Assembly: GCF_001684975.1 (NCBI RefSeq)
Contig: NZ_MAYH01000049.1
Location: 1-64,000 of the forward strand
Direction of reading: 5' to 3'
DNA: 64,000 nt
Source of the DNA: Chryseobacterium artocarpi
GTDB taxonomy: Bacteria > Bacteroidota > Bacteroidia > Flavobacteriales > Weeksellaceae
In this document: positions 25,239 through 35,277 of the stretch, piece by piece
Layout of the letters: every line of letters begins with the position of its first letter
Position numbering within the stretch: position 1 is the first letter of the stretch
Made by a program: the position numbers and the translations under genes
The notes under the pieces: model-generated
Told to the model about the DNA's origin: nothing
Database searches by the model: none
The model's input: only the letters and a program-made list of their open reading frames with translations

Positions 25239-27767
25239 TTAAAATCCTACCTGAATCCCTGCTTTTACTCCAAATTTTGAAATATCAGGTCTGTCAAGAT
25301 AATTTCCTCGCCAGTTAAAGTCAACTCTGAACAGTCGAAGGTTACCTATACCAATATTCTCGATCCCAAATCCATATTCGTAATAAATATGTTCACTAGG
25401 AGCAGAATATTTAAACCCTTCCACATTGATCGCTTTAGAAGCATCGCTTAATGTTCCGTAAGCTGCTCTGATGAAAGCAACTTCTCTCAATTTTAATTTT
25501 TTAATCAAAGGAATATAAGAAAGAATCTTTCCATTAAAATGATGTTCCAGATGAAGAGTTGTATAAGCATCTGCAACAAATTCATAGTAATTAAGCTGAG
25601 AGAATGTATTCGGGGCTAATCCGTAAGAAAGGTTAGCCGGAATAATATTCTGTAATGCTAATGGAACGGTATTAAAGTTCTTTCCTGCCTCAAAATTAAC
25701 AACGGTTTTTCCTATAGTTCCAATTAAGAATGGCTTCTCAAACATAAACTGTAGCTTGTCATAATTGAAATCTGCATTAAATAAGCCTTCAATACCTCTC
25801 GTATATCTTAAAACAATCGTTGGAGCAAGATTTCGAGCCTGGTATCTGTCGATTCCGGTTTGGGAAAATTTGGCTCCGGGTTTTGCTATGACACTAAAGG
25901 TAACATGAGAATCATTAACGGTCTTTCTTAGATTTCCGTTCTGATAATACATAAGGTTAAATTTCTCAGGAATAGCAGATTTTATACTTTGCATTACTCC
26001 GTCTACCCTGAATTGAATATTTTTCCAAGGCTCAATAGCCGCAAATACATTGGTTTGATTAACAGAACTTAGGGAAATATTCTCACCTCTTGCAAAGAAT
26101 GTACTTGAAGATAAAGTACGTGATGCTACTCCGTCACCTGAAGTAAGCTGCCCTCCAAGCTGAACGATATCTCTGCTGGTTCCGGCTCCGATCATAAATC
26201 GGTTAAGTCTGTTGAACATATAACGTGCTTCAACACCATATTTTACTTGTTGATCTTTGAAGCCATAAGCTGTATAGAACTGAACTCTCCAAGGGTCATT
26301 CAATCCAAAATATGATCTTGCTCCGATTCTGATTCTGTCTCCTTCTACATCATTTCTTCCGTATATGGAAAAGATCGGACCTAAATCCACTCCTTTAAAG
26401 GCGTTATAATAACGAGAACCCAATGTTTCAAATAATTTTACAATTCGGTTGAATTTAGGGGTCTGCTGTAGCTGATCAAGCATATTATAAATCCCTTGCT
26501 CTGACTTTGATAAACTATCAGGTCTTGCTTTTGTCCAATAGGCTTCATCTTTATCTGTAAACTTGTCTTCATATTCCTCTTCCTTACGCTTAAATACATT
26601 GGGATCAAGAGGTTTATTGAACTCATAATTGGAATAATCAACTGATCTTTTGGCGATAATACTTTTAGATCCTTTTTTCTTTGAAAAAGGGCTCATTTCA
26701 AATTCTGTAACAAGCTTTTTTGGAAGGAACGTAGTGTCATCAGGATTGTCGTATTCTAATTGTGTATAAACACCGTTGACAAAGTTGACATTAATTTTTT
26801 GAGTAGATCTCAATGTAGCTCCCACTACTGCATAATTATCTGTATCTATATAAAGATTTCCCTGAAACGCCAGTACATCTTTTCTTTTAGGTTGGTATTT
26901 GATATGAAAAGCCTTTTCTCCACGAATAGAAATAGTATCTACCAAAGTGTAATCATAAGTTCCGAAACCATCCGCTCCTGCAGGGCTTTGGAATCCGATA
27001 TCAAAGTAATTAAGAGTGTTATCATAAATATTGATATCTCTGTATAGATTTTTAGCAGAAACTGTGATTACCTGATTGTCCTGGAAGCCGGAAGTTTTCT
27101 GTGCGATTAATGTCCTCTTGCTGTCTGTGCTAGGTTTCTTTTTTCCATAGTTTTCATAAACAGCTTCATTTAGAAATATGGGAAGACCAAGTCTGCCACT
27201 TGCTGTAGAATCTGCATACGTGAAGATGAAATCCAGTTTATTAAAGATTTTTTTCTTCATGAACGTACTGTCTATATTGTTCAGATCGTACTCAATCTTT
27301 TCGTATTCTTTATACGAATAAGTGTCAAACTTTTCAAGTCCGTTATTTCTTTTCTGTGCCCATACTTTCTGCATGATGGCATAAGCAGGGTTTTCTTTTT
27401 TGTTTTTGTATTTTGTTTTTCCTCCTTTCAAAACAATCTCCTGTATGTCACTGACTTTTGCCTGAGAAAGCTGCACGAAAATATTTTCTGCATTTTCAGG
27501 AGTGATCTCCAGGGTTTCTGGAGTAAAGTTTTTTCTGGTGAACTTTAGTTTATGAATAATACTGTCCGATTGAATGCTGAAGCTTCCCGATGTTGTAGTA
27601 AGGGAAGGGGTTGTATTGTCATTGATAAAGATATCAACTTTGCTAAGTTCTTTGTTTTTGGAGTCAACAATTTTTCCGCTGGCTTTATTTTGAGCGTATA
27701 CAATACTTGTAAAAGTCAGGAAAAATAATAAAAAATAGTGTTTTTTGGAGTTCTTGTTTAACATCAT
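25239..27767 (-). CDS. DUF5686 family outer-membrane protein with carboxypeptidase-like domain
   Basis: An 842-residue surface protein: signal peptide (ending VYAQ, about residue 26), a carboxypeptidase-regulatory-like beta-sandwich (about 27-110, ASGKIVDSKNKELSKV), then the long DUF5686 region with YAIMQKVWAQKRNNGLEKF and alternating strands that end RGNYLDRPDISKFGVKAGIQ-GF, as in an outer-membrane barrel. The family is common in Bacteroidota and of unknown function. Single gene. Confidence 0.85.
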   Translation of the reverse strand: MMLNKNSKKHYFLLFFLTFTSIVYAQNKASGKIVDSKNKELSKVDIFINDNTTPSLTTTSGSFSIQSDSIIHKLKFTRKNFTPETLEITPENAENIFVQLSQAKVSDIQEIVLKGGKTKYKNKKENPAYAIMQKVWAQKRNNGLEKFDTYSYKEYEKIEYDLNNIDSTFMKKKIFNKLDFIFTYADSTASGRLGLPIFLNEAVYENYGKKKPSTDSKRTLIAQKTSGFQDNQVITVSAKNLYRDINIYDNTLNYFDIGFQSPAGADGFGTYDYTLVDTISIRGEKAFHIKYQPKRKDVLAFQGNLYIDTDNYAVVGATLRSTQKINVNFVNGVYTQLEYDNPDDTTFLPKKLVTEFEMSPFSKKKGSKSIIAKRSVDYSNYEFNKPLDPNVFKRKEEEYEDKFTDKDEAYWTKARPDSLSKSEQGIYNMLDQLQQTPKFNRIVKLFETLGSRYYNAFKGVDLGPIFSIYGRNDVEGDRIRIGARSYFGLNDPWRVQFYTAYGFKDQQVKYGVEARYMFNRLNRFMIGAGTSRDIVQLGGQLTSGDGVASRTLSSSTFFARGENISLSSVNQTNVFAAIEPWKNIQFRVDGVMQSIKSAIPEKFNLMYYQNGNLRKTVNDSHVTFSVIAKPGAKFSQTGIDRYQARNLAPTIVLRYTRGIEGLFNADFNYDKLQFMFEKPFLIGTIGKTVVNFEAGKNFNTVPLALQNIIPANLSYGLAPNTFSQLNYYEFVADAYTTLHLEHHFNGKILSYIPLIKKLKLREVAFIRAAYGTLSDASKAINVEGFKYSAPSEHIYYEYGFGIENIGIGNLRLFRVDFNWRGNYLDRPDISKFGVKAGIQVGF

Positions 27768-28111
27768 TCGTTTCTTCAGGCAATTAGCATAAACAAAAAG
27801 TATGCAGTTTTTTAAAAAATATATAAAAAAATAAAAAAAATATAGTTCTTTCTAAAACGGCAAATTTAGCGAAAATAGTACTAGGTTGACGGAAAAAATT
27901 ATTAATGGTTCATTTGGTTTAAAATATATGGTGTCAGCCAATTAATATACTTTTAAAAAGTAGATATTTTTGGTTATTAATTTACCTGATTAAGCTTTTT
28001 TTCATAGAAATGTGAAATGAAGACTTTATAAGGATCTTTGTAAAAAAATGAATTATTTTAAAATGACGTGCTTAATAAATTTTTGAAAAATTACTATAGA
28101 AGTATATCAAT
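27768..28111. other. AT-rich intergenic region, no gene seen
   Basis: Very AT-rich sequence between the DUF5686 gene and the tRNA-Asn terminator, with homopolymeric A runs near 27820-27845. No coding frame, repeat or consensus promoter was recognised, though the DUF5686 promoter must lie near its left end. Confidence 0.5.
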
Positions 28112-28143
28112 AAAAAAAGACCTACATTTCTGTAAGTCTTTTT
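28112..28143 (-). terminator. tRNA-Asn terminator (copy 1)
   Basis: On the minus strand the stem AAAGACTTACA / TGTAGGTCTTT (one G-U pair) with a four-base loop is followed by T residues, directly after the tRNA. The same hairpin recurs at 51899-51929 and 61690-61721. Confidence 0.85.
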
Positions 28144-28144
28144 G

Positions 28145-28218
28145 CTCCTCCTGCTGGGCTCGAACCAGCGACCCTCTGATTAACAGTCAGATGCTCTAAC
28201 CAACTGAGCTAAGGAGGA
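28145..28218 (-). tRNA. tRNA-Asn (GTT), copy 1
   Basis: A 74-base cloverleaf on the minus strand: acceptor TCCTCCT / AGGAGGA with discriminator G, D-arm AGCTCAGTTGGTTAGAGC, anticodon loop CTGTTAA (anticodon GTT) and T-arm GCTGGTTCGAGCCCAGC. CCA is not encoded. It is identical over its length to the copy at 61723-61796. Confidence 0.97.
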
Positions 28219-28240
28219 ATGTCCTTTGTTTTAAGTGGTG

Positions 28241-28271
28241 CAAATATAATATGAATATCTGTACGACGCAA
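28241..28271 (-). promoter_or_regulatory. tRNA-Asn promoter (copy 1)
   Basis: TTG (28269-28271), 20 bp, TATATTTG (28241-28248) on the minus strand. The proximal sequence from 28219 to 28248 is conserved with copy 2. Confidence 0.8.
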
Positions 28272-28536
28272 GTTTTTGTATTGTAATATTTAACAAAAAA
28301 CGCTATCATTTTATTTTTCAATAAATTAAATTTATCTTGTTTAAATTGTCGAGTTAAATTTTGTGATGGAAAATAAGTGAATAATCTTTTTTGTGTAGTA
28401 AGTGGTAGCTAAAAGCTATTCAAAATAATGTTGAAATAAGTGAATTTTTATAATATTTTACTTCTAAGTGAATTAATGTATTTTGTTTTTTCAGTATTTT
28501 AGCCGTTTCTGTAGATGTAAAAAAATTATATAACCG
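28272..28536. other. Intergenic region upstream of the lanthipeptide operon
   Basis: AT-rich. It must carry the promoter of the operon starting at 28537, but no exact TAnnTTTG was found; the nearest is TATTTTG at 28479-28485, one T short. No other feature recognised. Confidence 0.4.
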
Positions 28537-30156
28537 ATGATAAAAGAAACAATGGTTTTATCACTGGAGAATAAATACAAAGATTGTTCATTTATTCTTA
28601 CAGGTAGCTATAAAACCGGAAACATGAAGCCAAATTCAGACATAGATATTATTGTGCTGTCACCAGATGTAGCAATTTCTCATAATGAAAAATTTTATAT
28701 TGAGGAGATTAATAAATATATAGACTGTCTTGTCATTCCTAAAAACAGAATCACCGAAGAACTTGAAAAATCATACGCAAGTAAGTCCGGAGCTTTAATA
28801 AGGATGATCGCCAAAGGCGAACCCCTTTCAGGTGAAGATGATTCACTCACTTCAGTTTTCGAAACGTGCGATTTTTTGTATCATAAAGGAAAAGAATATG
28901 ATATAGATGAACATGATATTAAGAATAAATGCATTAAAATTTCTAATGCCATTGATGATCTTGAAGATTGTGAGAACAGCATCGATAAGTTTACATTGTT
29001 TTCAAAGCTTTTTGATGAAGTAAGCCAATTATACTGTATTGCTAATAATAGATGGGAGAGTAATGGAAAGGCAAGACTTGCGGAATTGAAAATTATTGCA
29101 CCTGATTTTGTAAAGGATTTTGATTATGTGATCAATGAATTATTCAGTGAGGAAGTAGCATCATCTGAAATTATTGAAATCTTAAAAAAGCACCTGAATG
29201 TTTTCCATAATTTCCAAAATCAGTACTCTACCAGAAAAGCATTTTTAGGTAATCAAAGGATGACCATAGAAATTCTAGATGCAAGCATTGCTGATTATAA
29301 GGGAATTATCAACCTTATTACCTATTATTTTAATAAAAAGTTTAAACTTTATATAAAAGCATTTTCATTTGAATATAAAGATACTCAGGCTAAATCTTTA
29401 TTGAATATAGAATTGTATGATGATAAATCAGGGATAAGTAATGTAGAGATATTCAATGGTATTAAAGCGGATATTTTACATCCGTTAACAAGTTATATTA
29501 CTCAAAATGTATCCTTTAAAGGAACCTTTGGAGGCGAGGCGCTTAATGGCAAGTTTGATCATTTCAAAGAAAGATTTTCATATGTATTAACTCAATATCT
29601 CAGAAAGAATAATCTGGATTATAAGAAAGAAGATGTTTTTGGTACAGGCTTTCTATTATCGTTGTATGTTTATAAATTAATCAATAATGATTTAAAGAAA
29701 AAATTCTCAAACTATGTATATCAGGATCTTCTTCCGTTATCTTTTGATGTACGTGCTTTGAAAAGTTATGAAGAACTTATTTTTGAAAAAGAAAAGGTTA
29801 CTAATCATTTTAAATTAAAGTACGAGAGTAATCAGTCAAACTTTAATAACTTTATTAATGCATTTTTAAGCGATGATACTATTCAAACAGAGGAAATTTT
29901 AGATTCTTCTTCGTTATTGGCAGAACTGAAAGCAGATCTTAAAACAATTGTTTCTGATATTGAGAATAATGAAAAAGATTACTTTAAGTTTGAGTATGAT
30001 ATTTTGAATCTGGATTCCGTTGAAGATGCAAAACATCTGATCTCGTATAGAAAATTATTGGAATCGGTATTTAATATTCTGGGAATTCCATCTATAGACC
30101 GGGCATTTATCTTTTATATTCTAAATAATTATCACCATGCCTCAGGAACAGAATAA
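28537..30156 (+). CDS. Nucleotidyltransferase-domain protein of the lanthipeptide cluster
   Basis: A 539-residue protein. The N-terminal 120 residues carry the DNA-polymerase-beta-type nucleotidyltransferase signature GSYKTGNMKPNSDIDIIV, with G23-S24 and the metal-binding Asp35-x-Asp37, and a third acidic residue probably in KYIDCLVIP. The remaining 400 residues are helical, Asn/Lys-rich and unrecognised. Enzymes of this fold transfer NMP to RNA, antibiotics or proteins. It is the first gene of a four-gene operon with HlyD, LanB and SpaB_C genes and overlaps HlyD by 20 bases, so it belongs to lanthipeptide synthesis, immunity or tRNA supply. The exact role is unknown. Confidence 0.75.
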   Translation: MIKETMVLSLENKYKDCSFILTGSYKTGNMKPNSDIDIIVLSPDVAISHNEKFYIEEINKYIDCLVIPKNRITEELEKSYASKSGALIRMIAKGEPLSGEDDSLTSVFETCDFLYHKGKEYDIDEHDIKNKCIKISNAIDDLEDCENSIDKFTLFSKLFDEVSQLYCIANNRWESNGKARLAELKIIAPDFVKDFDYVINELFSEEVASSEIIEILKKHLNVFHNFQNQYSTRKAFLGNQRMTIEILDASIADYKGIINLITYYFNKKFKLYIKAFSFEYKDTQAKSLLNIELYDDKSGISNVEIFNGIKADILHPLTSYITQNVSFKGTFGGEALNGKFDHFKERFSYVLTQYLRKNNLDYKKEDVFGTGFLLSLYVYKLINNDLKKKFSNYVYQDLLPLSFDVRALKSYEELIFEKEKVTNHFKLKYESNQSNFNNFINAFLSDDTIQTEEILDSSSLLAELKADLKTIVSDIENNEKDYFKFEYDILNLDSVEDAKHLISYRKLLESVFNILGIPSIDRAFIFYILNNYHHASGTE

Positions 30157-31438
30157 TATAGAAATTTATAGTGAAGAGGTTCAGGACATTCTTGAGAACC
30201 GTCCCAACTGGATCATAAGAAATAGTATTCTTTCTATTTTTCTTATACTTGTTATCGTTATTTCTATCAGTTTTATTATCAAATATCCTGAATCGGCAGA
30301 TATTCAAGGGCTTAAGATAGAGACCCAAACCCCGAGCTATCAGTTTGTTTCTCAAAATTCAGGTAATCTTAAACTGTTGGTAGAGAATGGCAAAAAGGTA
30401 AATGAAGGAGATTGGATTGCACTGATAGAAAAGAATATTAAGTATAATGATCTTGTAACCGCTTCTAAGTTTATAGAAAATACAGATGTACTTGTATCCC
30501 AGAATAACTTGGAGAAAATAAAGGTAAACACGGCTTTGAATCTGGGGGAGCTTGAGATTTATTACTCTAATTTTATCAAGAACCTGGATGAGTACAGAAC
30601 ATTTAAAAGTGTGGATCCAAGTGCTTCTAGGGTAGATGCTTATACTCAGGATTTGTCCAATAAAAAAAGTGCGCTTTCGTCTAAGGATAATGAGATTAAT
30701 TCTGTAAAGGAAAACCTTTCTATTTTGCAAAAAAAGGTGCAAAACAATGAAGAGCTTTATAAGAAAGGATATATCTCAAAAACAGATATGGATAACATCC
30801 AGAGAGAGTATAATGAGCTTAAAAAGGTTTACCATAATCTTAGTTTTCAATATAAAACAGAAGAATCTGATATTGTACAGACTGCTTATAAATCTAAACA
30901 GACCATAGCAGATAATAAATTAAATGTAAGTGATCTGAAAAGAGAATGTATCAACAGCTTTTTGGTATTTAAGGAAGAGTTTTCAAAATGGAAGGAAAAA
31001 AATATTTTCATTGCTCCTTATACTGGTGAAGTAAACTTTTTTAATGTCTGGAATAGTAATAAGTTTACTACAGTGGGAGAGCACTTGATCTCTTTACGCC
31101 CACTTTCGCAGGATATGTTGGGGAATGGGCTCGTTTCCGGGAAGTTTTTGGGAAAAATAAAATCAGAACAAAAGGTAATTATCAAGCTGGACGGCTATGA
31201 AAGTACAGAATACGGCTTTGTTACCGGAAAGGTGAAAAGGGTTTCATCTTTTCCAAATAGTGAAGGCTTCTATAATGTAATTGTAGATCTTCCAAGTACT
31301 TTAAAGACCTCTTATGGAACCAATATTCCGTTTAGCCCTGAGCTAAGAGGAAAAGGAGAGGTCATTCTTAAAGATCAGACGCTCTTTGAACTCTTTATAA
31401 AGAATGTAAAAAAACTAATAGATAATGGAAATTCTTAA
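30137..31438 (+). CDS. HlyD-family periplasmic adaptor subunit
   Basis: A 433-residue membrane fusion protein: cytoplasmic N-terminus, one membrane helix (about 29-49), split biotinyl-lipoyl-like parts (NSGNLKLLVENGKKVNEGDW near 76-95 and YTGEVNFFNVW near 295), a long coiled coil between them (about 170-260) and a C-terminal beta domain. It would bridge the C39 ABC transporter (42013-44199) and the TolC channel (47183-48517) for export across both membranes. Start overlaps the nucleotidyltransferase gene by 20 bases, and its end overlaps the LanB gene by 14. Confidence 0.88.
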   Translation: MPQEQNNIEIYSEEVQDILENRPNWIIRNSILSIFLILVIVISISFIIKYPESADIQGLKIETQTPSYQFVSQNSGNLKLLVENGKKVNEGDWIALIEKNIKYNDLVTASKFIENTDVLVSQNNLEKIKVNTALNLGELEIYYSNFIKNLDEYRTFKSVDPSASRVDAYTQDLSNKKSALSSKDNEINSVKENLSILQKKVQNNEELYKKGYISKTDMDNIQREYNELKKVYHNLSFQYKTEESDIVQTAYKSKQTIADNKLNVSDLKRECINSFLVFKEEFSKWKEKNIFIAPYTGEVNFFNVWNSNKFTTVGEHLISLRPLSQDMLGNGLVSGKFLGKIKSEQKVIIKLDGYESTEYGFVTGKVKRVSSFPNSEGFYNVIVDLPSTLKTSYGTNIPFSPELRGKGEVILKDQTLFELFIKNVKKLIDNGNS

Positions 31439-34013
31439 CCACGGAATTGGAAGAATATGTAGTATAAACACAAACCTAGGAAATCAATTATTACACACTT
31501 CACCACCCTTCAATAATAACCTCTCTCATATACTAAAACTAAGTCTTGAGCTTGAAAATAAGAAAGAAGAAACCTTAGATAATCTTCATACACTCAATCT
31601 TTCTATTAAAGATAAAGATATTAATAATGGTATTCAGAATGTAAGACGTTCTATTTATAATGATAAAAGTATAAAACCAGGCGACTTAAAGAAAACAGCA
31701 GATTATTCAGATGCCTATGCGGGATATCTTGCTTTAAAAGAAATATACGAAAAGGAGTTAAGTCTTTTCAGATCTGAATTTGATACAGAAATCAAAGATA
31801 AAAGAGATGTCATCAAAGTATTGCTGGATAATCCTTTGCTACAGAACGGATTTCTTATCAGTAGTGATTCTCTTATATCTTCAATTGATAAATATGTTCC
31901 GGAAGTTACTGTAAATAAAAAAAACAGACAGAGGGAAATTGGCTATTTAAAATATTTAACAAGGTCGATATATAAACCGACTCCATTCAGCTCTCTTACA
32001 CAACTGAATAGGGTTTCGTTTAAAAAACAGGATGCCATTATCGTATCCACTCCATCCTCAGAAGAGGTAACCAGTTTTATAAGGATTAATAATGCTATTT
32101 TTCAGATTCTACGCAATTATTTTGTGAGAATTGAAGAAATTTATGAATCATTAAGGATATCGCTTAATCCCTCTCTAGTTGTAGATAATGAGGAGGGAAA
32201 ATGTAAAATTCTTATCAACAAGAATAATTTTGAATACTTTCATAGCTTTGATAATAATGGGGTTGTTAATTTTATTATAAATTTTTGCAATGAAAATCCG
32301 GATATTGTATATTCTGAACTGGTAAAAGTATGTATTGAAAATATTGCAGCTGACGAAGATTCCATTAAAAAATATGTAAAAAAGCTGTTCAATATAGGGT
32401 TAATAGAATTAGATTATTTTGCTTCAGGAACAGATATAGACTGGATTGAAAAACTTTTACAGGAATTTCCCAATATTGCAGATTCTGAACCCAAAACAGT
32501 TGTGATCCATCTGCTTATAGTCTTAAATGACTGTAAAAATCGTTATCAGGAAAATTTTGGAAATATTAATGAAAGAAAACAGATATTGGATGAGGCTTAT
32601 CAAGCTTTAAAACAAAGTGTTTTTTTATTAAGACAGGCTTCACCTAAATCTGAAATGGATCAGGAAAAAGTTTCTGAAACATTTGAAGATTTTAAATTTT
32701 TATTCAAAAAGGAAAAAATATTTTTAGAAGATACATCTCTGAAAAATGATATTACTTTGAATAAAGACTTCTTTGAGGATAAGCTTAAGGACATGACTGA
32801 TCTTGTTTTAATATCAGATAATTTTTCTAATGTAAAAAAAAGAAGAAATGAACTCTTTGCATTCTTTTCGAAAAACTATGACCAAAATGAGGTGAATCTT
32901 TTGAATTTCTATGAAGACTATTATAGATTTTTAAAAGAAAATTCTAATGAAAATCAAAATGCTTTAAATATGCTTACGCCAGCAGTAGATGGTAGTAAGA
33001 TTATTGATAGTTTTGATTATTATTTTAATGATGAGAAGAAGGTGTTCATAGAGGCTAAACAAAAGATAAAAACGAACAAAAATCTTTCTTTATCTATGTT
33101 TTTCCAAGTTGCAGGGAATAATATTATTGTAAACAGTTCTGGTTGGGGATATGGAAGAATGTCCAGCAGATTTCTTTATATGTTTGACAAGGAGTTTTAT
33201 GGGGATGTCGTTAAGCAAAATAATAAATTGGAGAAAGATGATCTTATTTATTCTGAAGTAAATGACTCCTCTTTCTTTAACGCAAATCTTCATCCACCAC
33301 TATTCCCTTTTGAATGTATTATTCCGGGAGGTCATAAAAATGTAGATCAGAAGCACCAGATAAAAGTAAGTGATCTATTGGTGAGGAAAAATGAAGAAAA
33401 TCAAGAATTGGAATTGTTCAGTCCTGTTTTTAACAAAAAAATATATGTACATGATTCCTGCTTTCAAGGAGTAAAAGGACGATCACAGCTATTTAATCTT
33501 TTGTTGAATTTTTCAGATAAAGTTACACCTTCTTATGGCTATTTAATAACAGAGCTTAATAAGAAATATAAAGTATTATTGAGTGAAACTGTTGAAATGT
33601 TTCCGAGAATGACATATTCTGAGAATTTTATTTTACAGAGACAGCACTGGATCATTAATGAAAAAGAAACAGCGGAATTGAATGGGTTCTGTGACAAAGA
33701 TGATCATGAATTTTTAGTACATTTCGCAAAATGGGCGAAGAAATTTAATATTCCTTCTGAGTTTTTCATCATATTGAACATCAGTAGAAGTAAAGACAAA
33801 AACTTTGCACCGGATGATTATAAACCTCAGTATATTAATATTTACAATCCTGTTTTTATTTCTTTCATCAAGAAGCTATTAAGTAAGGCTAAAACAGTAA
33901 GAATAAGTGAAGTATTACCAAAAAGTGAGGATGCTGTTGAAATGAAAAAGGATAATAATTACATCAGTGAATTTTTAATACAATGGTATGATGGAGAATC
34001 TTACAGAAAATAA
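31425..34013 (+). CDS. Class I lanthipeptide dehydratase, glutamylation subunit (LanB N-terminal part)
   Basis: An 862-residue protein of the lantibiotic dehydratase N-terminal family. The recognisable signature is YLTRSIYKPTPFSSLTQLNR (about 183-202), equivalent to the R-x-TPFG region of NisB. FPFECIIPGG and NFILQRQHWII lie in the later half. In this family Ser/Thr of the precursor are glutamylated from glutamyl-tRNA. The elimination domain is a separate gene immediately downstream (26-base overlap), a split arrangement known from Bacteroidota pinensin-type clusters. It acts on the four precursors at 34921-41759. Confidence 0.9.
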   Translation: MEILNHGIGRICSINTNLGNQLLHTSPPFNNNLSHILKLSLELENKKEETLDNLHTLNLSIKDKDINNGIQNVRRSIYNDKSIKPGDLKKTADYSDAYAGYLALKEIYEKELSLFRSEFDTEIKDKRDVIKVLLDNPLLQNGFLISSDSLISSIDKYVPEVTVNKKNRQREIGYLKYLTRSIYKPTPFSSLTQLNRVSFKKQDAIIVSTPSSEEVTSFIRINNAIFQILRNYFVRIEEIYESLRISLNPSLVVDNEEGKCKILINKNNFEYFHSFDNNGVVNFIINFCNENPDIVYSELVKVCIENIAADEDSIKKYVKKLFNIGLIELDYFASGTDIDWIEKLLQEFPNIADSEPKTVVIHLLIVLNDCKNRYQENFGNINERKQILDEAYQALKQSVFLLRQASPKSEMDQEKVSETFEDFKFLFKKEKIFLEDTSLKNDITLNKDFFEDKLKDMTDLVLISDNFSNVKKRRNELFAFFSKNYDQNEVNLLNFYEDYYRFLKENSNENQNALNMLTPAVDGSKIIDSFDYYFNDEKKVFIEAKQKIKTNKNLSLSMFFQVAGNNIIVNSSGWGYGRMSSRFLYMFDKEFYGDVVKQNNKLEKDDLIYSEVNDSSFFNANLHPPLFPFECIIPGGHKNVDQKHQIKVSDLLVRKNEENQELELFSPVFNKKIYVHDSCFQGVKGRSQLFNLLLNFSDKVTPSYGYLITELNKKYKVLLSETVEMFPRMTYSENFILQRQHWIINEKETAELNGFCDKDDHEFLVHFAKWAKKFNIPSEFFIILNISRSKDKNFAPDDYKPQYINIYNPVFISFIKKLLSKAKTVRISEVLPKSEDAVEMKKDNNYISEFLIQWYDGESYRK

Positions 34014-34869
34014 AGAGTGGATTTCTGTTCACATTTTTTATACTGCTCATAACAAATTTCTTATAGAAGCGTTGCCAGGATTTTTAGAAATTATTAAAAA
34101 CCAGTTCCCGGTTCATAAGTATTTTTTTATCAGGTATTGGGAGGCAGGGCCGCATATACGTCTTAGATTATTAGTGAATACTAATGATAAGGAAAAAATA
34201 AAAAATGAAATCATTACATTTTTCAGTATTTATCTGGAAAAGAATCCTTCAGTAAGAAATATAGAAAAAGAACATTTTCTTCCTAATAATACGGTTCATT
34301 TTATAGAATATGAACCTGAAGTAGAGAGATATGGAGGGGGAGAAGGTATTTCTACTGCTGAAAGTCATTTTCAGGACTCCTCGGAAACAGTACTGAACCT
34401 GATGTCATCTATTAATCAAAATTGGAATCTTGGAGTAGCACAAGGAATTGCATTGCAGTTATCTTATATATTTCTAAAAAGTGTGGCACTTAATGATGAT
34501 GAAATAAAAGAGATGCTATTTAAAATGGATAACAGCCATTGGAAAGAAAGAGCCAGAATAGTTTCAAAAACTGAAAATGTAGATATTCTCTTTGAAAAGC
34601 AGTATTTAAAAAATAAGGAAGCTATTTTAGAAAGGTTTAATGCTCTTGATGGTGTGTTAGATACTGATGAAGCTATAGATGATTCTCCGATATTTCACTG
34701 GCATCGTTACATAAAAGAAAAGGATATAGCTCTAAACAATTCATCTTTAACTAGAAAGAGACATATTATTTATATAAGTTATCTGCATATGCTAAATAAT
34801 AGATTAGGGTTGTCAAATCATGATGAAGGTTACATTAGCTATGTACTCTACAATAGTTTTATAAATTAG
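33988..34869 (+). CDS. Lanthipeptide dehydratase, glutamate-elimination subunit (SpaB_C)
   Basis: A 293-residue protein matching the thiopeptide-type bacteriocin biosynthesis/SpaB C-terminal domain: EWISVHIFY near the start, the signature FFIRYWEAGPHIRLRLLV (about 45-62) and a helical rest. It removes glutamate from glutamylated Ser/Thr to give dehydroamino acids. Either of two adjacent ATGs (33988, 33991) may be used. It is the last gene of the operon, closed by the terminator at 34879-34907. Confidence 0.9.
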   Translation: MMENLTENKEWISVHIFYTAHNKFLIEALPGFLEIIKNQFPVHKYFFIRYWEAGPHIRLRLLVNTNDKEKIKNEIITFFSIYLEKNPSVRNIEKEHFLPNNTVHFIEYEPEVERYGGGEGISTAESHFQDSSETVLNLMSSINQNWNLGVAQGIALQLSYIFLKSVALNDDEIKEMLFKMDNSHWKERARIVSKTENVDILFEKQYLKNKEAILERFNALDGVLDTDEAIDDSPIFHWHRYIKEKDIALNNSSLTRKRHIIYISYLHMLNNRLGLSNHDEGYISYVLYNSFIN

Positions 34870-34878
34870 TTATCGAAC

Positions 34879-34907
34879 AAAAAAAGCACTCAAACGAGTG
34901 CTTTTTT
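34879..34907. terminator. Terminator between the lanB operon and precursor A
   Basis: Stem A6-GCACTC / GAGTGC-T6 with loop AAAC; symmetrical, so it ends both the plus-strand operon and the minus-strand precursor gene. Confidence 0.9.
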
Positions 34908-34920
34908 AAATTTTCTATTA

Positions 34921-35220
34921 TTAGTCTGTACATTGACCATCACAGCTTCCTTCTGTTTGATCTCCTACTGTATCTGTAGTTTCATAAGTTGGGCAATCAC
35001 CACATGTAGCACCTCCTCCATATGTATAATCTGTATCCGGGCATGCTACAGGACCTGTATCTTCATCTGTTTCAGGAGTAGTATTGCAATATTCTCCTTC
35101 TGTATCGTCATCACTATAGGCGCCATTACCACCCTGTACTTTTACAAGTTTTGAGTTATCAATTTCAGTTAAAAAGCTTTCTAATTTTAAATCCTCTAAT
35201 GTTAATTTTTTGTTTTCCAT
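34921..35220 (-). CDS. Pinensin-type lanthipeptide precursor A, 99 aa
   Basis: The leader begins MENKKLTLEDLKLESFLTEI and ends VQGG (Gly30-Gly31). The 68-residue core starts NGAY, contains six Cys and many Thr, and is strongly acidic (Asp/Glu) with almost no Lys/Arg. The leader is nearly identical in precursors B, C and D, while the cores are not. Thr/Ser would be dehydrated and joined to Cys as (methyl)lanthionine. The double glycine suits the C39 domain of the transporter. Core size is unusually large for a lanthipeptide. Confidence 0.9.
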   Translation of the reverse strand: MENKKLTLEDLKLESFLTEIDNSKLVKVQGGNGAYSDDDTEGEYCNTTPETDEDTGPVACPDTDYTYGGGATCGDCPTYETTDTVGDQTEGSCDGQCTD

Positions 35221-35277
35221 AAATCTGGTTATTTTTATCTATACTAAGCGAAAATAGTGATTTTTTTTAAATATTTT